DNA of 64,000 nucleotides from Polyangiaceae bacterium (GCA_025937835.1 JAICQO010000018.1:25169-89168), one strand, 5' to 3'. Positions 33,157-42,614 are shown, numbered from the stretch's first letter. Notes: a model not told the origin generated them from the letters alone. Translations and numbers: made by a program.

Positions 33157-36100
33157 TCACCAGACCGTGAACGCGGCGTAGGACTGATTGCCGCTCGTGG
33201 TCTGGATACAATACCCCCCGTTCTTAGCGGCGGGCAGCGCGGTCCAGTTGCTCCAGTTGCAGGGCACCTGCACGCCGTTGACGAGCAGCTTGCGCGGGTT
33301 GACGAAGTTGCCGCAAGTGCCGCCGACCAGCGGGGACGTGGTTTCGTGGCAAGTGGCTGCGCTGCCGAGGTTGCCGGAGGGGTAGCTGCCGCTGATCGTG
33401 AAGCGCGTCGGGTTCGAACAGTAATCGGCGCAGGGGCGCGGACCGTCGCGATCACTCTCGGCGGGGCCCGTGCCGGTCGGCGTGAACGACTGCGTGCGGG
33501 TGAGGATCAGCTTGTCGAAGGAGAAGCCGTCCTCACGCATCCAGACGTGGAGGGTGTGGACGCCCGCCTGGCTCACCTGAAGCGTGGCCACCGGGCCGTC
33601 CATCGTGTTGCGGCTCCAGCCGAGGGCGTTCGTGAAGCCCGTGATGCGATCGGAGCTCGCGGTCGCCGCGCCGTCGAGACCGACGTGCAGCGAGTCGTCG
33701 TTGGCGCTCGGTCCGAGGCCGCGCACCCACACGTGGTAGGTGCCGGTCGTCGCAAAGCGAACCGGCACTGCGAGCTCGGGGCTGGCCGAGCTGTAGTTGG
33801 TGTCGAACGTCTGGTTCGAGTTCGGGTTCGCGGTCATCAGCGCCTGGCCGGACGCTTGACCGTGCGAGACCCGATCCCAGCGGTGCGCCGAGCGCGGCGT
33901 GTTGGTGGCAAAGCTTTCGGCCTCGACGACCACTCGACCGTTCGACTCGAGGAAGGCGCCCGAAACGGGGCAGGTGCCTTCCGCGACGCAGGGATCGACG
34001 TGGGCGTAGACCACGAGGTCGTCCACGGCGAAGCCGCGTCGCGTGTTGTTGCGGGGGTCCACGGCGTTGAAGAACAGCTGAATGCGGATGTTGCTCGGAC
34101 CCGCCGGTAGCAAATCGGAGATGCCGAAGCGCACCGGGCGCCAACTGTTGCCCTCGGTCAGCGCTTCTCCACCGCTGTTGTTGCTGGCCACGACCTGGAA
34201 CGGGCCGCCGTCCACGGAGATGCGCACCTCGGCCGTGTCGTAGTTCGGGTCGTTTTCGGTTTCGAGGAAGTAGTTGAACCCGAGCTCGGCCATCAGCGGA
34301 TCCACAATCGCGATTTCCGGTGAGGTGATCGCATGCGGGATCGGCGTCGGGGTCGTGTAGTTGCACAGGTCGGGCTTGGCGTAGTGCAGGCTGCCCGGAG
34401 CCGAGTGACCCGGGAGCGTGTCGACGCACGTCGTCGCCCGATGCCACAGGTTGTCGACCACTCCGTCGAGCGTAAAGCCCTCATCGCCGTCGTCGAAGTC
34501 GGCGGTGTAAATCGGAACCGGCGCGCCCACGCGCAGCTTCACGGTGCGGGTCACGTTGCCGGTCCCACCGCTCTCGTTCACGAAGCTCACCTGCGCCGTG
34601 TAGTCGCCGTCGGGGAGCAGCGCGGCCTGGGTCTCGTCGATCGAGACCGTCACGGTAGCGGTTTCACCGAGCGGGATGCTGCCTCCAGTCGTGCCGAGCA
34701 CGAGCCAGGGCGCGTTCGCGGACTTCGTGACCGAGTAGGTCAGGGTCTGCGAAGGGCCGAGGTTGTGCAGCGTGTAGTCTGCGCTGACGGGCTCGAAAGG
34801 TCCGTCGCTCGGGCCCTCCGCATCGAGATCGGTGCCCTTCACGACCAGGCCGTCGACGATCGGCGGGCAGTCCATCCCGTGCGCTGCGAAGCCCGCGCAG
34901 ATCTCGGCGTAGTGCGGGGTGCCGTTCTCGATGAGCTCGTCGTCGTCGTCGAGCGTCAGGAAGTCGACGGCGATCGACGGGTCGATGGCGTCCCCCGTGT
35001 GCATCGGGATCGAGCTGAACACGAGCGAGCGGATCAGGTCGTCCGACGTCGCCGGCTCCGTCGCGTCGAGCGCCTGCCAGATGTCCCAGATCGTGCCCGT
35101 GAGCACGGCGCCGCACTCGTAGATACCCGGTCCGCACGAGGAGCAGTCCGTTTCGCTGTACTGGCAGTCGTTGTCGGCGTTGCGCAGGAAGCGCGAGCAA
35201 TCCCCGGCGTAGTAGCCGACGGCGATCCTCGGGTCCTTCGAGAGCAGCATGGCGATGGCGTCGGCCATGCCCTCGCCGTACTCGCTCTGGTTGCTGCCGC
35301 CCATGTCGATGATGTGGTGGCCGTACTCGTGGTGCACGATGCCGCCGAACGCGGTGTTGTTGCGCTCGGCGGTCTTCGGGCAGAAGTTCAGGCTCCGGAC
35401 GCTGCTGTCGTTGTCGTACCAGGCGCCGCCGGTGCGATCGCAAGTGACCGTGTCGGACTGGTTGACGTGGATCGGGAAGTCCGTTTGCTCGGAAATGATC
35501 GGGTACCCGGGCACGTAATCGAGCAGCAGATCGCGCAGCTCGTTCGCGTGTTGGTAAGCATTGAGCTGTGCGAGCACGGCCTCTTTCGGCGTGGCCGAGT
35601 CGCGATGCAGGAAATCTGCCGAAGCCGGCGGGGTGACCGTGAGCGACAAGGAAGCGGGGCTGCTGCCGTCGCTCGTGATCTCGAAGAAGCGGCCGGAGAC
35701 GCGCGAGGTGACGGTAACGGGCCCGCTGCCTTGCTGCACGATCGTGAACGCACCGCTCGGGCTCGTGATGGCGTTGCCCGCGGCCGACGTCACTTCCGCG
35801 TGGGCGAGCGGGACGTTACCGAGCTCCGCACATTCCATGGACGCGGAGCCCGTCGTGACCTCGGCGTTGACGCTGCCGGTGACGTCGAAGTGGAGGTTGC
35901 TCTCGACATGCAAGATTTCGCCGGTCTCTGCGTCGGCGACGAAGGTCCACTTGCCGGGACCGCTGACGTCTTGCGCCGTGTATTGCAAGGCGAGGCGCGG
36001 CTCGGCGCTGTCCGCGCCGACTCCCGCGAAGATCGTGCGCGTCGGCGTTCCGAGCTGACGAAGCGCCGACGGAGCCGTGGCGCCGCTCTGCGCGCGCAAC

Positions 36101-36687
36101 GCGGCGAGCGACTTGGCTGGATCCACCGCTCGCGGCTTGACGGCGCGGACCCGGAAGTTGCCCATGGGTCGAAGGTCGGCGTTGGCCCACACCACGGGGT
36201 TGTCGCTGCCCTCTCTCACCAGAGTGCGCAGCCCCGAACGGAACACCGGCACGCCGTCGCGCTCTTGCGCGTAGCTGAACAGGCGAAACTTGTACTTGCC
36301 GGTCGCGCGGTCGTACATCAAGCCCACGCCGTTCGAACCAGACGTGCTGCGAAGGCTCGCCGAAGCAGCGAGCTTGGCCGCCCTGAGCTCGTCCGCATCG
36401 ATCCCGAACGCGGAGGCCGCCTTCTGCCGGAAACTCTCGGCGGCGGCCGGGGGCGTCTTTCCCGTGGCGGTCGGGCCGTAAATCCGGCGGATTCTATCGC
36501 CCCGCACGCCCACCTGGGCCTTCGGGTGCACGGCCTTCAGCCGCGAGAGCGTCGAAGCGAGCGACGGCGGAGCTGCCTTGCCGCTGCTCTCGACCGGCGC
36601 ATCCCCCTCGCTACATCCGGCGAAGCCCGCGGCAGCAGCCAGCAGGCACAGCGCAGCGGATAACTCGACCCGTTTCCCGTAAGACAT
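33157..36687 (-). CDS. Large exported zinc metalloprotease lipoprotein
   Basis: An 1176-residue lipoprotein (lipobox FAGC, Cys25). Residues about 45-270 form an FTP/PepSY-type propeptide as in thermolysin and fungalysin. The catalytic motif is HEYGH at 453-457 (zinc ligands H453, H457, catalytic E454), with the third ligand E472 in GEGMADA, as in gluzincins. A large beta-rich region follows (Ig-like NLGPSQTLTYSVTK, a jelly-roll domain with YTADFDDGDEGF) and ends in a CBM-like domain starting VVVEAESFA, related to GH115 C-terminal domains. Six or more cysteines lie near the active site (CSSCGPGIYECG). ATG 36687 starts the signal peptide. It is likely secreted or surface-bound and used in prey or protein degradation; this last is inference. 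Confidence 0.85.
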   Translation of the reverse strand: MSYGKRVELSAALCLLAAAAGFAGCSEGDAPVESSGKAAPPSLASTLSRLKAVHPKAQVGVRGDRIRRIYGPTATGKTPPAAAESFRQKAASAFGIDADELRAAKLAASASLRSTSGSNGVGLMYDRATGKYKFRLFSYAQERDGVPVFRSGLRTLVREGSDNPVVWANADLRPMGNFRVRAVKPRAVDPAKSLAALRAQSGATAPSALRQLGTPTRTIFAGVGADSAEPRLALQYTAQDVSGPGKWTFVADAETGEILHVESNLHFDVTGSVNAEVTTGSASMECAELGNVPLAHAEVTSAAGNAITSPSGAFTIVQQGSGPVTVTSRVSGRFFEITSDGSSPASLSLTVTPPASADFLHRDSATPKEAVLAQLNAYQHANELRDLLLDYVPGYPIISEQTDFPIHVNQSDTVTCDRTGGAWYDNDSSVRSLNFCPKTAERNNTAFGGIVHHEYGHHIIDMGGSNQSEYGEGMADAIAMLLSKDPRIAVGYYAGDCSRFLRNADNDCQYSETDCSSCGPGIYECGAVLTGTIWDIWQALDATEPATSDDLIRSLVFSSIPMHTGDAIDPSIAVDFLTLDDDDELIENGTPHYAEICAGFAAHGMDCPPIVDGLVVKGTDLDAEGPSDGPFEPVSADYTLHNLGPSQTLTYSVTKSANAPWLVLGTTGGSIPLGETATVTVSIDETQAALLPDGDYTAQVSFVNESGGTGNVTRTVKLRVGAPVPIYTADFDDGDEGFTLDGVVDNLWHRATTCVDTLPGHSAPGSLHYAKPDLCNYTTPTPIPHAITSPEIAIVDPLMAELGFNYFLETENDPNYDTAEVRISVDGGPFQVVASNNSGGEALTEGNSWRPVRFGISDLLPAGPSNIRIQLFFNAVDPRNNTRRGFAVDDLVVYAHVDPCVAEGTCPVSGAFLESNGRVVVEAESFATNTPRSAHRWDRVSHGQASGQALMTANPNSNQTFDTNYSSASPELAVPVRFATTGTYHVWVRGLGPSANDDSLHVGLDGAATASSDRITGFTNALGWSRNTMDGPVATLQVSQAGVHTLHVWMREDGFSFDKLILTRTQSFTPTGTGPAESDRDGPRPCADYCSNPTRFTISGSYPSGNLGSAATCHETTSPLVGGTCGNFVNPRKLLVNGVQVPCNWSNWTALPAAKNGGYCIQTTSGNQSYAAFTVW

Positions 36688-36818
36688 CCCACGACTCCCG
36701 ATTGTCTCGGGGGCGACCCACTGCCGCCCCACCACAGCCGCGTGGTTTGTACCTCGGAAGAGTCAGCGCCGCCTATCCCCACAAAAGGCGGGTTCGCCCA
36801 GTTACAGTAGCGACACGA

Positions 36819-37685
36819 ATGACCAACCCTCCCGACTCGTTCTTCCGCAGCTTTCGCCCGCCCGTGGGCGGCGAGGTCATCGAGCACGACGGACGTACGT
36901 TCAGGATCCACGAGCAGCTCGGCGCGGGCTCGTTCGGTCAGGTGTTCGCCTGCTCCGACGACTGGGGAAACGAGCTCGCGGCCAAGGTGCTGGTGCCGAA
37001 GGGGCGCACGTTTCGCGAAGTGCACGAGAGCTGGGAGGCCGAGCTCGTGGCCCTGCTGACGGTGCGGCACCCGAACATCACCTTCGTCCACGACGCGTTC
37101 GTTTACGCCGATACGTTTTACATCATCGTCGAACGTTGCGTCTGGCCCGTGGCAAGCCTGCTCCACGGCTCGCCCGCGGAGAGCTGGGTCCCTTACATCG
37201 CGCGCGACCTGCTGCAGGCCGTGTCGTTCGTGCACGGGCGCGGCTACATCCACAAGGACATCCACGCCGGCAACGTCTTCGTCTTTCAGGCCAAAGACGC
37301 GATGGTCCCCGAAAAACCCGCGGTCTGGTCGTTCAAGCTCGGTGATTTCGGCATCTCGAGGCTCGCCGACGAGATCCACTCGGACACCGTCATGGCGCAG
37401 TGGATGTTCCCTCCCGAAGCCATTCGGCCGGCCGAGTTCGGCTCGATCGGAACTGCGACCGATATCTACCACAGCGCCTTGTTGCTGCTGTCGTTCGTCG
37501 TCGGCAGGCAGATCGAGTTCACTCAAGAACAGATCGTGAGCGGCTACCCGCGACAGGTCGCAGAACAGACGGGTTCGCGCTACGCCGGGCCGCTCGGACG
37601 AGCGTTGAGGCGCCACGTCGCCGCGCGCACCCCGAGCGCGCTCGAGCTCTGGCGCGACATCCGAGCAGCGGCAGCTGCACCGTAA
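36819..37685 (+). CDS. Small Ser/Thr protein kinase
   Basis: A 288-residue single-domain Hanks-type kinase. The P-loop LGAGSFGQV is near residue 34, the ATP-binding lysine is K56, the catalytic loop is HKDIHAGN (145-152) and the metal-binding DFG is 176-178. The catalytic loop has HKD in place of the usual HRD, a change found in kinases that do not need activation-loop phosphorylation. There is no membrane segment, sensor or tail. ATG 36819 is picked because it is close to the fold. It diverges from the metalloprotease gene, with 131 bp between. Confidence 0.83.
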   Translation: MTNPPDSFFRSFRPPVGGEVIEHDGRTFRIHEQLGAGSFGQVFACSDDWGNELAAKVLVPKGRTFREVHESWEAELVALLTVRHPNITFVHDAFVYADTFYIIVERCVWPVASLLHGSPAESWVPYIARDLLQAVSFVHGRGYIHKDIHAGNVFVFQAKDAMVPEKPAVWSFKLGDFGISRLADEIHSDTVMAQWMFPPEAIRPAEFGSIGTATDIYHSALLLLSFVVGRQIEFTQEQIVSGYPRQVAEQTGSRYAGPLGRALRRHVAARTPSALELWRDIRAAAAAP

Positions 37686-37709
37686 CGCAGGCTATAGGGA
37701 CTCGGTTCA

Positions 37710-38231
37710 ATGATCCCCCTCCTGCCGCGCCGCAAATTCGACCTCGTCAGCCCGAGCCCGCCGGATGAAGTGGTTCGGGCGTTGAGCAAGCAGATAGAAC
37801 CCAGACAGTGGATCCGCTCCCGGGCGAATCGGCGCTTCGAAGGCACGATCAGCGGGACGACGTTCGACGTTTCGCGGATCATCCTTTATCGCAACTCGTT
37901 CCGACCGCGGATCCGCGGCACGATCACCCCCGAGGGTAGCGGCTCGCGGATTGCAGTTTCGATGAGCCTCCACACGGTGGCGCTGGTTTTCCTGCTGTCG
38001 TGGATAGGGCTCGTGTGCACGATGGCCGCGTATCTCGGCTTGACCTCGCTCCGCTACGGCGGCAGCGCCACGGAAGCGCTGATCCCCGTGGGGCTGTTCC
38101 TGTTCGCCTGGGCGATGACCGTCGGTGGCTTCTGGTTCGAGGCCTGGAAAGCCGAGCGGCTGCTTTGCTCGATCACCGGCGGAACGCGGCGGCGGGGAAA
38201 GCTCGGAGCGAAACCGGCCGGGTTCTTTTGA
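37710..38231 (+). CDS. Hypothetical membrane protein with two TM segments
   Basis: A 173-residue protein. A soluble N-terminal part of about 85 residues has the pattern of small beta-rich PH-like domains. It is followed by two membrane segments near residues 89-111 and 123-142, then a basic tail. The gene is 24 bp after the kinase gene on the same strand. No family is recognised. It meets the converging deaminase gene with only one base between the stops. Confidence 0.58.
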   Translation: MIPLLPRRKFDLVSPSPPDEVVRALSKQIEPRQWIRSRANRRFEGTISGTTFDVSRIILYRNSFRPRIRGTITPEGSGSRIAVSMSLHTVALVFLLSWIGLVCTMAAYLGLTSLRYGGSATEALIPVGLFLFAWAMTVGGFWFEAWKAERLLCSITGGTRRRGKLGAKPAGFF

Positions 38232-38232
38232 G

Positions 38233-38814
38233 TCAGCGCTCGAGCTGTAGCGCGTGCTTCGTGAGCCACTCTTCCATGCGTGCGGGGGTGACGCCGTAGA
38301 TCGCCGCGAGGCGCTCGCGGCGCACCTCGGGCTTCATGGCCTGGGCACGCAGGAGCGGCTCGTCCGGATGGTACTGGAGCACCCACGCCCCGAGCTGGCG
38401 GCGCACTTCCAGCTCGCAAATGCCCTCGATCACCTCGATGCCGGCATCGCGGATGATCTGCGCGCCTGCGCCGTTCACGCGCGGGTTCGGGTCGCGCATA
38501 CCGGTCACGACCAGGGCTACGCCGCGTGCTGCGATCGAGGTGGCGCAGGCGGGGGTGCGGCCGTGGAACGAGCACGGCTCGAGCGTGGAGTAGAGCGTCG
38601 CACCGACGACGGAGTGACCGCGAGCCTGAGCATCTCGCGCGGCGGCGATCTCGGCGTGGTCTTCCCCCGGGCCCTGGGTGTGGCCGCACCCGAGCAGCTC
38701 ACCGCGAAAGCTGACGATCGCGCAACCCACCCAGGGGTTGTCGCCGGTCGTGCCTCGCGCAAGCTCCGCCTCTTGCATCGCCACCCGCATCCAGTGTTCG
38801 TGTTCGGCGGTCAT
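38233..38814 (-). CDS. RibD-type deaminase domain protein (no reductase domain)
   Basis: A 193-residue cytidine-deaminase-fold protein of the riboflavin-specific deaminase kind. Zinc ligands H53 (in HAEIAA, with the proton-shuttling E55), C81 and C90 (EPCSFHGRTPAC) match RibD exactly, as does NPWVGCAIV near residue 26. Bifunctional RibD is about 360 residues, with a C-terminal reductase; here only the deaminase is present, followed by about 45 unrelated helical residues. It may be a standalone pyrimidine deaminase with a separate reductase elsewhere, or a repurposed enzyme. A structured leader precedes the gene. Confidence 0.82.
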   Translation of the reverse strand: MTAEHEHWMRVAMQEAELARGTTGDNPWVGCAIVSFRGELLGCGHTQGPGEDHAEIAAARDAQARGHSVVGATLYSTLEPCSFHGRTPACATSIAARGVALVVTGMRDPNPRVNGAGAQIIRDAGIEVIEGICELEVRRQLGAWVLQYHPDEPLLRAQAMKPEVRRERLAAIYGVTPARMEEWLTKHALQLER

Positions 38815-38830
38815 CGAGCTCTCCGGGGTA

Positions 38831-38894
38831 TGGACCCAGGTGCGGTAATATCCCTCAGCTGCGTCCGAGCCAATGGGGACGAGCCCTGGGTCCA
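38831..38894 (-). promoter_or_regulatory. Structured leader between phosphatase and deaminase genes
   Basis: TGGACCCAGG and CCTGGGTCCA make a perfect 10-bp inverted repeat enclosing about 44 bases, with an inner CGTCC/GGACG pair. Just upstream on the transcribed strand, AGCCCT and AGGGCT (within 38883-38905) can form a competing hairpin. This could be a cis-acting RNA switch or an attenuator for the deaminase gene. It does not match an FMN riboswitch. Confidence 0.35.
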
Positions 38895-38905
38895 GAAATC
38901 AGGGC

Positions 38906-39445
38906 TCATCGACCTGGACGAGGCTCGGCGTTCGAAAGTTCCCGCAGGCGCTCGATCAGCGCTCGGACGTTGGTTTCGATCAGCGGGATGGCCTCGCTGG
39001 GCGGCGCATCCTCGACGTCGTGGACGTGCCAGAACTCGATGCGCTGAAGCAGGGCCGGAAAACGCCGGGCCACGAGCGGGCGGTGCTCGGCCTCCTTCAG
39101 GGCGACCGTGACCGCCGCGCTGCGAATATCGGACTCGCTCACGTCGCGCGGGATGCGATGCTGCGCCGGTAGCCGGACACCGCGCGCGCGCAACGCAGCA
39201 ATGGTGTCGAGCGATATCGGTCCGCTGTTGTGCAGCCGGCAATCCGGCCAGAGACCTGCCGAGTCCGCCGTGAAGGCGAGGCCTGTGTCCACGATCAGAT
39301 GATTGAACAAGAGCTCGGCGAAACGGCTGCGGTAGTAGTTGCCGCTACACAGGAACAGGACCGTGGAGGAGCTCGCCAACGCGCTGAACCCTACGCCAAA
39401 ATCCGCAAAGCGGCCGGCGATTTCACGAGTCGCGAACGAGGGCAC
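38906..39445 (-). CDS. Low-molecular-weight protein tyrosine phosphatase-like protein
   Basis: A 179-residue protein with a P-loop phosphatase signature CSGNYYR (C33-x5-R39), preceded by the hydrophobic strand VLFLC, as in LMW-PTP and arsenate reductase ArsC folds. The usual DPY-type acid motif near the C-terminus is only loosely present (HDVEDAP), so the exact activity is uncertain. The start is a GTG preceded by AAGGA about nine bases upstream. The gene starts only 20 bp from the divergent VOC gene. Confidence 0.72.
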   Translation of the reverse strand: MPSFATREIAGRFADFGVGFSALASSSTVLFLCSGNYYRSRFAELLFNHLIVDTGLAFTADSAGLWPDCRLHNSGPISLDTIAALRARGVRLPAQHRIPRDVSESDIRSAAVTVALKEAEHRPLVARRFPALLQRIEFWHVHDVEDAPPSEAIPLIETNVRALIERLRELSNAEPRPGR

Positions 39446-39465
39446 GTCGCTCTATCCTTCGCGGG

Positions 39466-39885
39466 ATGGAACTGCATCGCGGACGGTTGTTCGATCACGT
39501 TCATCTGGTCGTGAAGGATCTGGAGGCGAGCAAGCGCTTCTACAGGGCGGTGCTCGGCGCCCTCGACGTTCCCACCGGGGGCGAGGCGCCCGATCACTTC
39601 TGGGCGGACGAACTGTACATTTCGACTGCAACGTCGCAAGCCGCGCAGGGAGCGCTCACGGGGCGCGTGCACCTGGCGTTCCAGGCAGCGAGCCGCTCGG
39701 CGGTAGACGCATTTCACGAGGCCGGGGTCGCGGCCGGCGCAAAGGACAACGGCGCACCGGGGGAACGCCCGTATCATCCCGGTTACTACGCGGCGTTCTT
39801 GCTCGACCCCGACGGCAACAACATCGAAGCGGTCTATCACGGAGAAGCCCAGCGCTCGGCGCCGTCGGTCGCGATCAAGTTTTGA
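39466..39885 (+). CDS. VOC (glyoxalase/dioxygenase superfamily) protein
   Basis: A 139-residue protein with the VOC beta-alpha-beta-beta-beta fold. It starts FDHVHLVVKDLEASKRFYRAVLGAL with the first metal His; the second half holds YYAAFLLDPDGNNIEAVYH, with the typical DPDGN turn and a metal-binding Glu. The metal site appears complete (H, E), so it is probably an active lyase, isomerase or dioxygenase, but the substrate cannot be told. The single-domain size is normal for the family. Confidence 0.84.
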   Translation: MELHRGRLFDHVHLVVKDLEASKRFYRAVLGALDVPTGGEAPDHFWADELYISTATSQAAQGALTGRVHLAFQAASRSAVDAFHEAGVAAGAKDNGAPGERPYHPGYYAAFLLDPDGNNIEAVYHGEAQRSAPSVAIKF

Positions 39886-39925
39886 GATCGTTGACGAGCG
39901 CGCGGGACGCGAATAGGTTGCCCGC

Positions 39926-40109
39926 GTGCTGGTGCCCGGGCGCGTGTCCGGGCTCAATAGGGAACCCGGTGTGAATCCGGGGCTGCCCCGCAGCGGTCAG
40001 CGAGAACCACCTCCACGGCATGCACTGGTCCCTTCTGGACCGGGAAGCGTTGGACAGTAGGAACCCGGCGAAAGCCGGAAAGCTCGCGAGCCCGAAGACC
40101 TGCCAGCAC
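39926..40109 (+). ncRNA. Cobalamin (B12) riboswitch
   Basis: The closing stem is a perfect 7-bp pair, GTGCTGG (39926-39932) with CCAGCAC (40103-40109). Inside lie the conserved core pieces of the cobalamin riboswitch: AATAGGGAACCCGGTG, then GAATCCGGGGCTGCCCC, GCAGCGGT, the CACTGG arm, GGGAAG, and the closing GAGCCCGAAGACCTGCC. It lies 149 bp upstream of metE on the same strand. It should switch metE off when B12 is present, as in other bacteria that have a B12-dependent alternative. Confidence 0.93.
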
Positions 40110-40230
40110 CCGGCATCGGGAAACATCCGTCGCCGGTTCGACCTGGAGCCTCGCGGGAGGCGGGTAGGTCCGGGCTGGCCGAAGAAACGTCAGTTCTGGG
40201 CGTCGATCCGTCTACCGCGTCGCTCTCTTC

Positions 40231-40244
40231 CGCCCGCGGGGGCG
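40231..40244 (+). promoter_or_regulatory. Hairpin before the metE ribosome-binding site
   Basis: CGCCC-GCGG-GGGCG forms a short stem immediately before AAAGGA, the ribosome site of metE. It may be the expression platform of the riboswitch, or it may expose the ribosome site; the mechanism is inferred. Confidence 0.4.
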
Positions 40245-40258
40245 AAAGGAACTGCAAC

Positions 40259-42568
40259 GTGGCTCTCATTTCGACTTGTCTCGGTCATCCAAGAATCGGC
40301 AAAGCGCGCGAGCTGAAGCTCTCTCTCGAGCGCTACTGGGCAAAGAAAACCTCGGCGTCGGAGCTGGACGCCACCGCGCGCGAGCTCCGGAATCGGCATT
40401 GGCTCGTGATGAAGGCTCGCGGCCTCGCGCACGTGCCGAGTAGCGACTTCTCGCTTTACGACCACGTGCTCGACATGGCGGTGACGCTCGGCGCCGTGCC
40501 GGCGCGCTATGCGGCCGTTTCAGACCCGCTCGAGCGATATTTCGCGATGGCGCGAGGGCTGCAAGACCCGAAGGCCGGCGTCGATCTGCCCGCGCTCGAG
40601 ATGACGAAGTGGTTCGACACGAATTATCACTACATCGTGCCCGAGCTCGAGCTCGGACAGCGCTTTCGGCTCGATGCTTCCCGGCTATTGCGTGAGCTCG
40701 CCGAGGCGCGCGCGCTGGGTATCGAGCCGCGCCCGGTGATCGTCGGGCCCGTCACGTTCCTGCTGCTCTCGAAATTCGGCTCCGCCGAGGCGGACAGGGA
40801 GACGCCGCTCACGCTGCTCGACACGCTGCTCCCGATCTACGAAGAGCTGCTCGCGCTGCTCGGCTCGCAGAACGTCTCCTGGGTGCAGCTCGACGAACCG
40901 TGCCTGGCGCTCGACCTCGACGGGCCTGCGCGCGCGGCCTACGTGCGCGCGTTTCAGCGCCTCGCCGCCTGCCAACCCCGGCCACGCCTGCTGCTCACGA
41001 GCTACTTCGGCGCTCTCTCCGACAACCTGCTGCTCGCGACGGAGTCGGGGCTCGACGGGCTACACGTCGATCTGGTGCGCGCCCCGGAGCAACTCGAGGC
41101 CGTGCTTTCTGCGTTGCCTGCGCGCATGGTGCTGTCGGCAGGCGTGGTGGACGGACGCAACGTGTGGCGGGCGGATCTCGATGGCGCCAACGCGGTGCTC
41201 GGCCGCGCGGTGGCAGCGCTCGGCTCCGATCGCGTCTGGGTGGCGCCGTCCTGCTCGCTCTTGCACGTGCCGGTGGATCTCGCGAGTGAGCAGGGGCTCG
41301 ACCCGGAAATCCGCGACTGGCTCTCGTTCGCGAGTCAGAAGCTCGATGAAATCAGCGTGCTCGCGGAGGCCGGCGGCAACCCATCGCAGTTGCCGCCGTT
41401 CGAGGAATCGCGCGCGGCGTTGATGCGCCGGAGCACGTCTCCGCGTACGCGCCGCCCGCTGGTGCGCGATCGCGTGGCGCGGGTCACGGACGCACAGCTC
41501 AGCCGGGCCTCGCCGTTCTCCGAGCGCGTGAAGAAGCAGAGAGCCCGTTTCGAGCTGCCACTGCTGCCGACCACGACGATCGGCTCGTTCCCGCAGACCA
41601 GCGACGTGCGCGCGGCTCGCGCCGCCCATCGCAGCGGAAAGCTCGGCGACGCGGAGTATCAGAGCTTTCTCGAACAGGAGACGCGGCGCTGCATCGAGAA
41701 GCAAGAGGCGCTGGGGCTCGACGTGCTGGTCCACGGCGAGCTCGAGCGCACGGACATGGTCGAGTACTTCGGCGAGAAGCTGGAAGGGTTTTCGTTCACC
41801 GACAATGGCTGGGTGCAGAGCTACGGCTCGCGCTGCGTGAAGCCGCCGATCTTGTACGGAGACGTGGCGCGGCTTGCCCCGATGACCGTGGCCTTCGCCC
41901 GGTTTTCCCAGGCGCAAACCCAGAAGCCCGTGAAGGGCATGCTCACGGGCCCGGTGACGATCTTGCAATGGTCGTTCGTGCGCAACGATCTGCCGCGGCG
42001 TGAGGCCTGCGTGCAGCTCGCGCTGGCGCTGCGAGACGAGGTCCTGGACCTCGAGGCGGCGGGTATCGCCATGATCCAGGTCGACGAGCCGGCGATCCGC
42101 GAAGGGCTACCGCTGCGACAGGCAGAGCGGCCCGAGTACCTGCGTTGGGCGGTGGATGCGTTCCGGCTCGCGACCGCGGCCGTTCGCGACGACACGCAGA
42201 TCCACACCCACATGTGTTACTCCGAGTTCGGCGAGATCCTCGGCGCGGTGACCGAGATGGACGCCGACGTGCTGTCGATCGAGACCTCGCGCTCGAAGAT
42301 GGAGCTGTTCGGCGACTTCGCGCGCACGCGTTACCCGAACGAGGTCGGACCGGGCGTCTACGACATCCACTCGCCCCGCGTACCGAGCGCGGACGAGATG
42401 GTCGAGCTGATCGTGAAAGCCTGCGACGTGGTGCCCGCCGAGCGGCTGTGGGTGAACCCCGATTGCGGGCTGAAGACGCGCGGTTGGCCCGAGGTCGAGG
42501 CGGCGCTCGGCGCGATGGTGACGGCCGCGAAGCGGGTGCGGCAGCGCCTAGCCGACGGGCAGGGTTGA
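40259..42568 (+). CDS. metE: Cobalamin-independent methionine synthase
   Basis: A 769-residue enzyme that moves a methyl group from methyl-tetrahydrofolate (triglutamate) to homocysteine without B12. The zinc-binding residues are all present: H651 and C653 in THMCYSEF and C736 in [10 protein letters not shown]. The two homologous halves with the family segments, such as [12 protein letters not shown] at the start of the C-terminal half, are clear. The length is close to the usual 750-760. The start is a GTG with GAAAGGAAC in front. The cobalamin riboswitch upstream explains its regulation and predicts that a B12-dependent MetH exists elsewhere in the genome. Confidence 0.97.
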   Translation: MALISTCLGHPRIGKARELKLSLERYWAKKTSASELDATARELRNRHWLVMKARGLAHVPSSDFSLYDHVLDMAVTLGAVPARYAAVSDPLERYFAMARGLQDPKAGVDLPALEMTKWFDTNYHYIVPELELGQRFRLDASRLLRELAEARALGIEPRPVIVGPVTFLLLSKFGSAEADRETPLTLLDTLLPIYEELLALLGSQNVSWVQLDEPCLALDLDGPARAAYVRAFQRLAACQPRPRLLLTSYFGALSDNLLLATESGLDGLHVDLVRAPEQLEAVLSALPARMVLSAGVVDGRNVWRADLDGANAVLGRAVAALGSDRVWVAPSCSLLHVPVDLASEQGLDPEIRDWLSFASQKLDEISVLAEAGGNPSQLPPFEESRAALMRRSTSPRTRRPLVRDRVARVTDAQLSRASPFSERVKKQRARFELPLLPTTTIGSFPQTSDVRAARAAHRSGKLGDAEYQSFLEQETRRCIEKQEALGLDVLVHGELERTDMVEYFGEKLEGFSFTDNGWVQSYGSRCVKPPILYGDVARLAPMTVAFARFSQAQTQKPVKGMLTGPVTILQWSFVRNDLPRREACVQLALALRDEVLDLEAAGIAMIQVDEPAIREGLPLRQAERPEYLRWAVDAFRLATAAVRDDTQIHTHMCYSEFGEILGAVTEMDADVLSIETSRSKMELFGDFARTRYPNEVGPGVYDIHSPRVPSADEMVELIVKACDVVPAERLWVNPDCGLKTRGWPEVEAALGAMVTAAKRVRQRLADGQG

Positions 42569-42593
42569 CAATGTCTCTTAAACAAGACAAAAC
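42565..42593 (+). promoter_or_regulatory. Promoter-like TTGACA and palindrome after metE
   Basis: TTGACA (42565-42570), a perfect match to the -35 consensus, overlaps the metE stop. It is followed by the inverted repeat TGTCT-N8-AGACA (42572-42589) and a weak -10-like CAAAAC. It is 22-50 bp before the exported FGE-like gene, which may therefore have its own promoter. Evidence is weak. Confidence 0.3.
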
Positions 42594-42614
42594 TCCGTCT
42601 TCGCGACGCGAGCC

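Noticed and set aside
38815..38905. FMN riboswitch before the RibD-type deaminase
   Set aside because: The conserved core strings of the FMN element are absent; only simple inverted repeats are seen.
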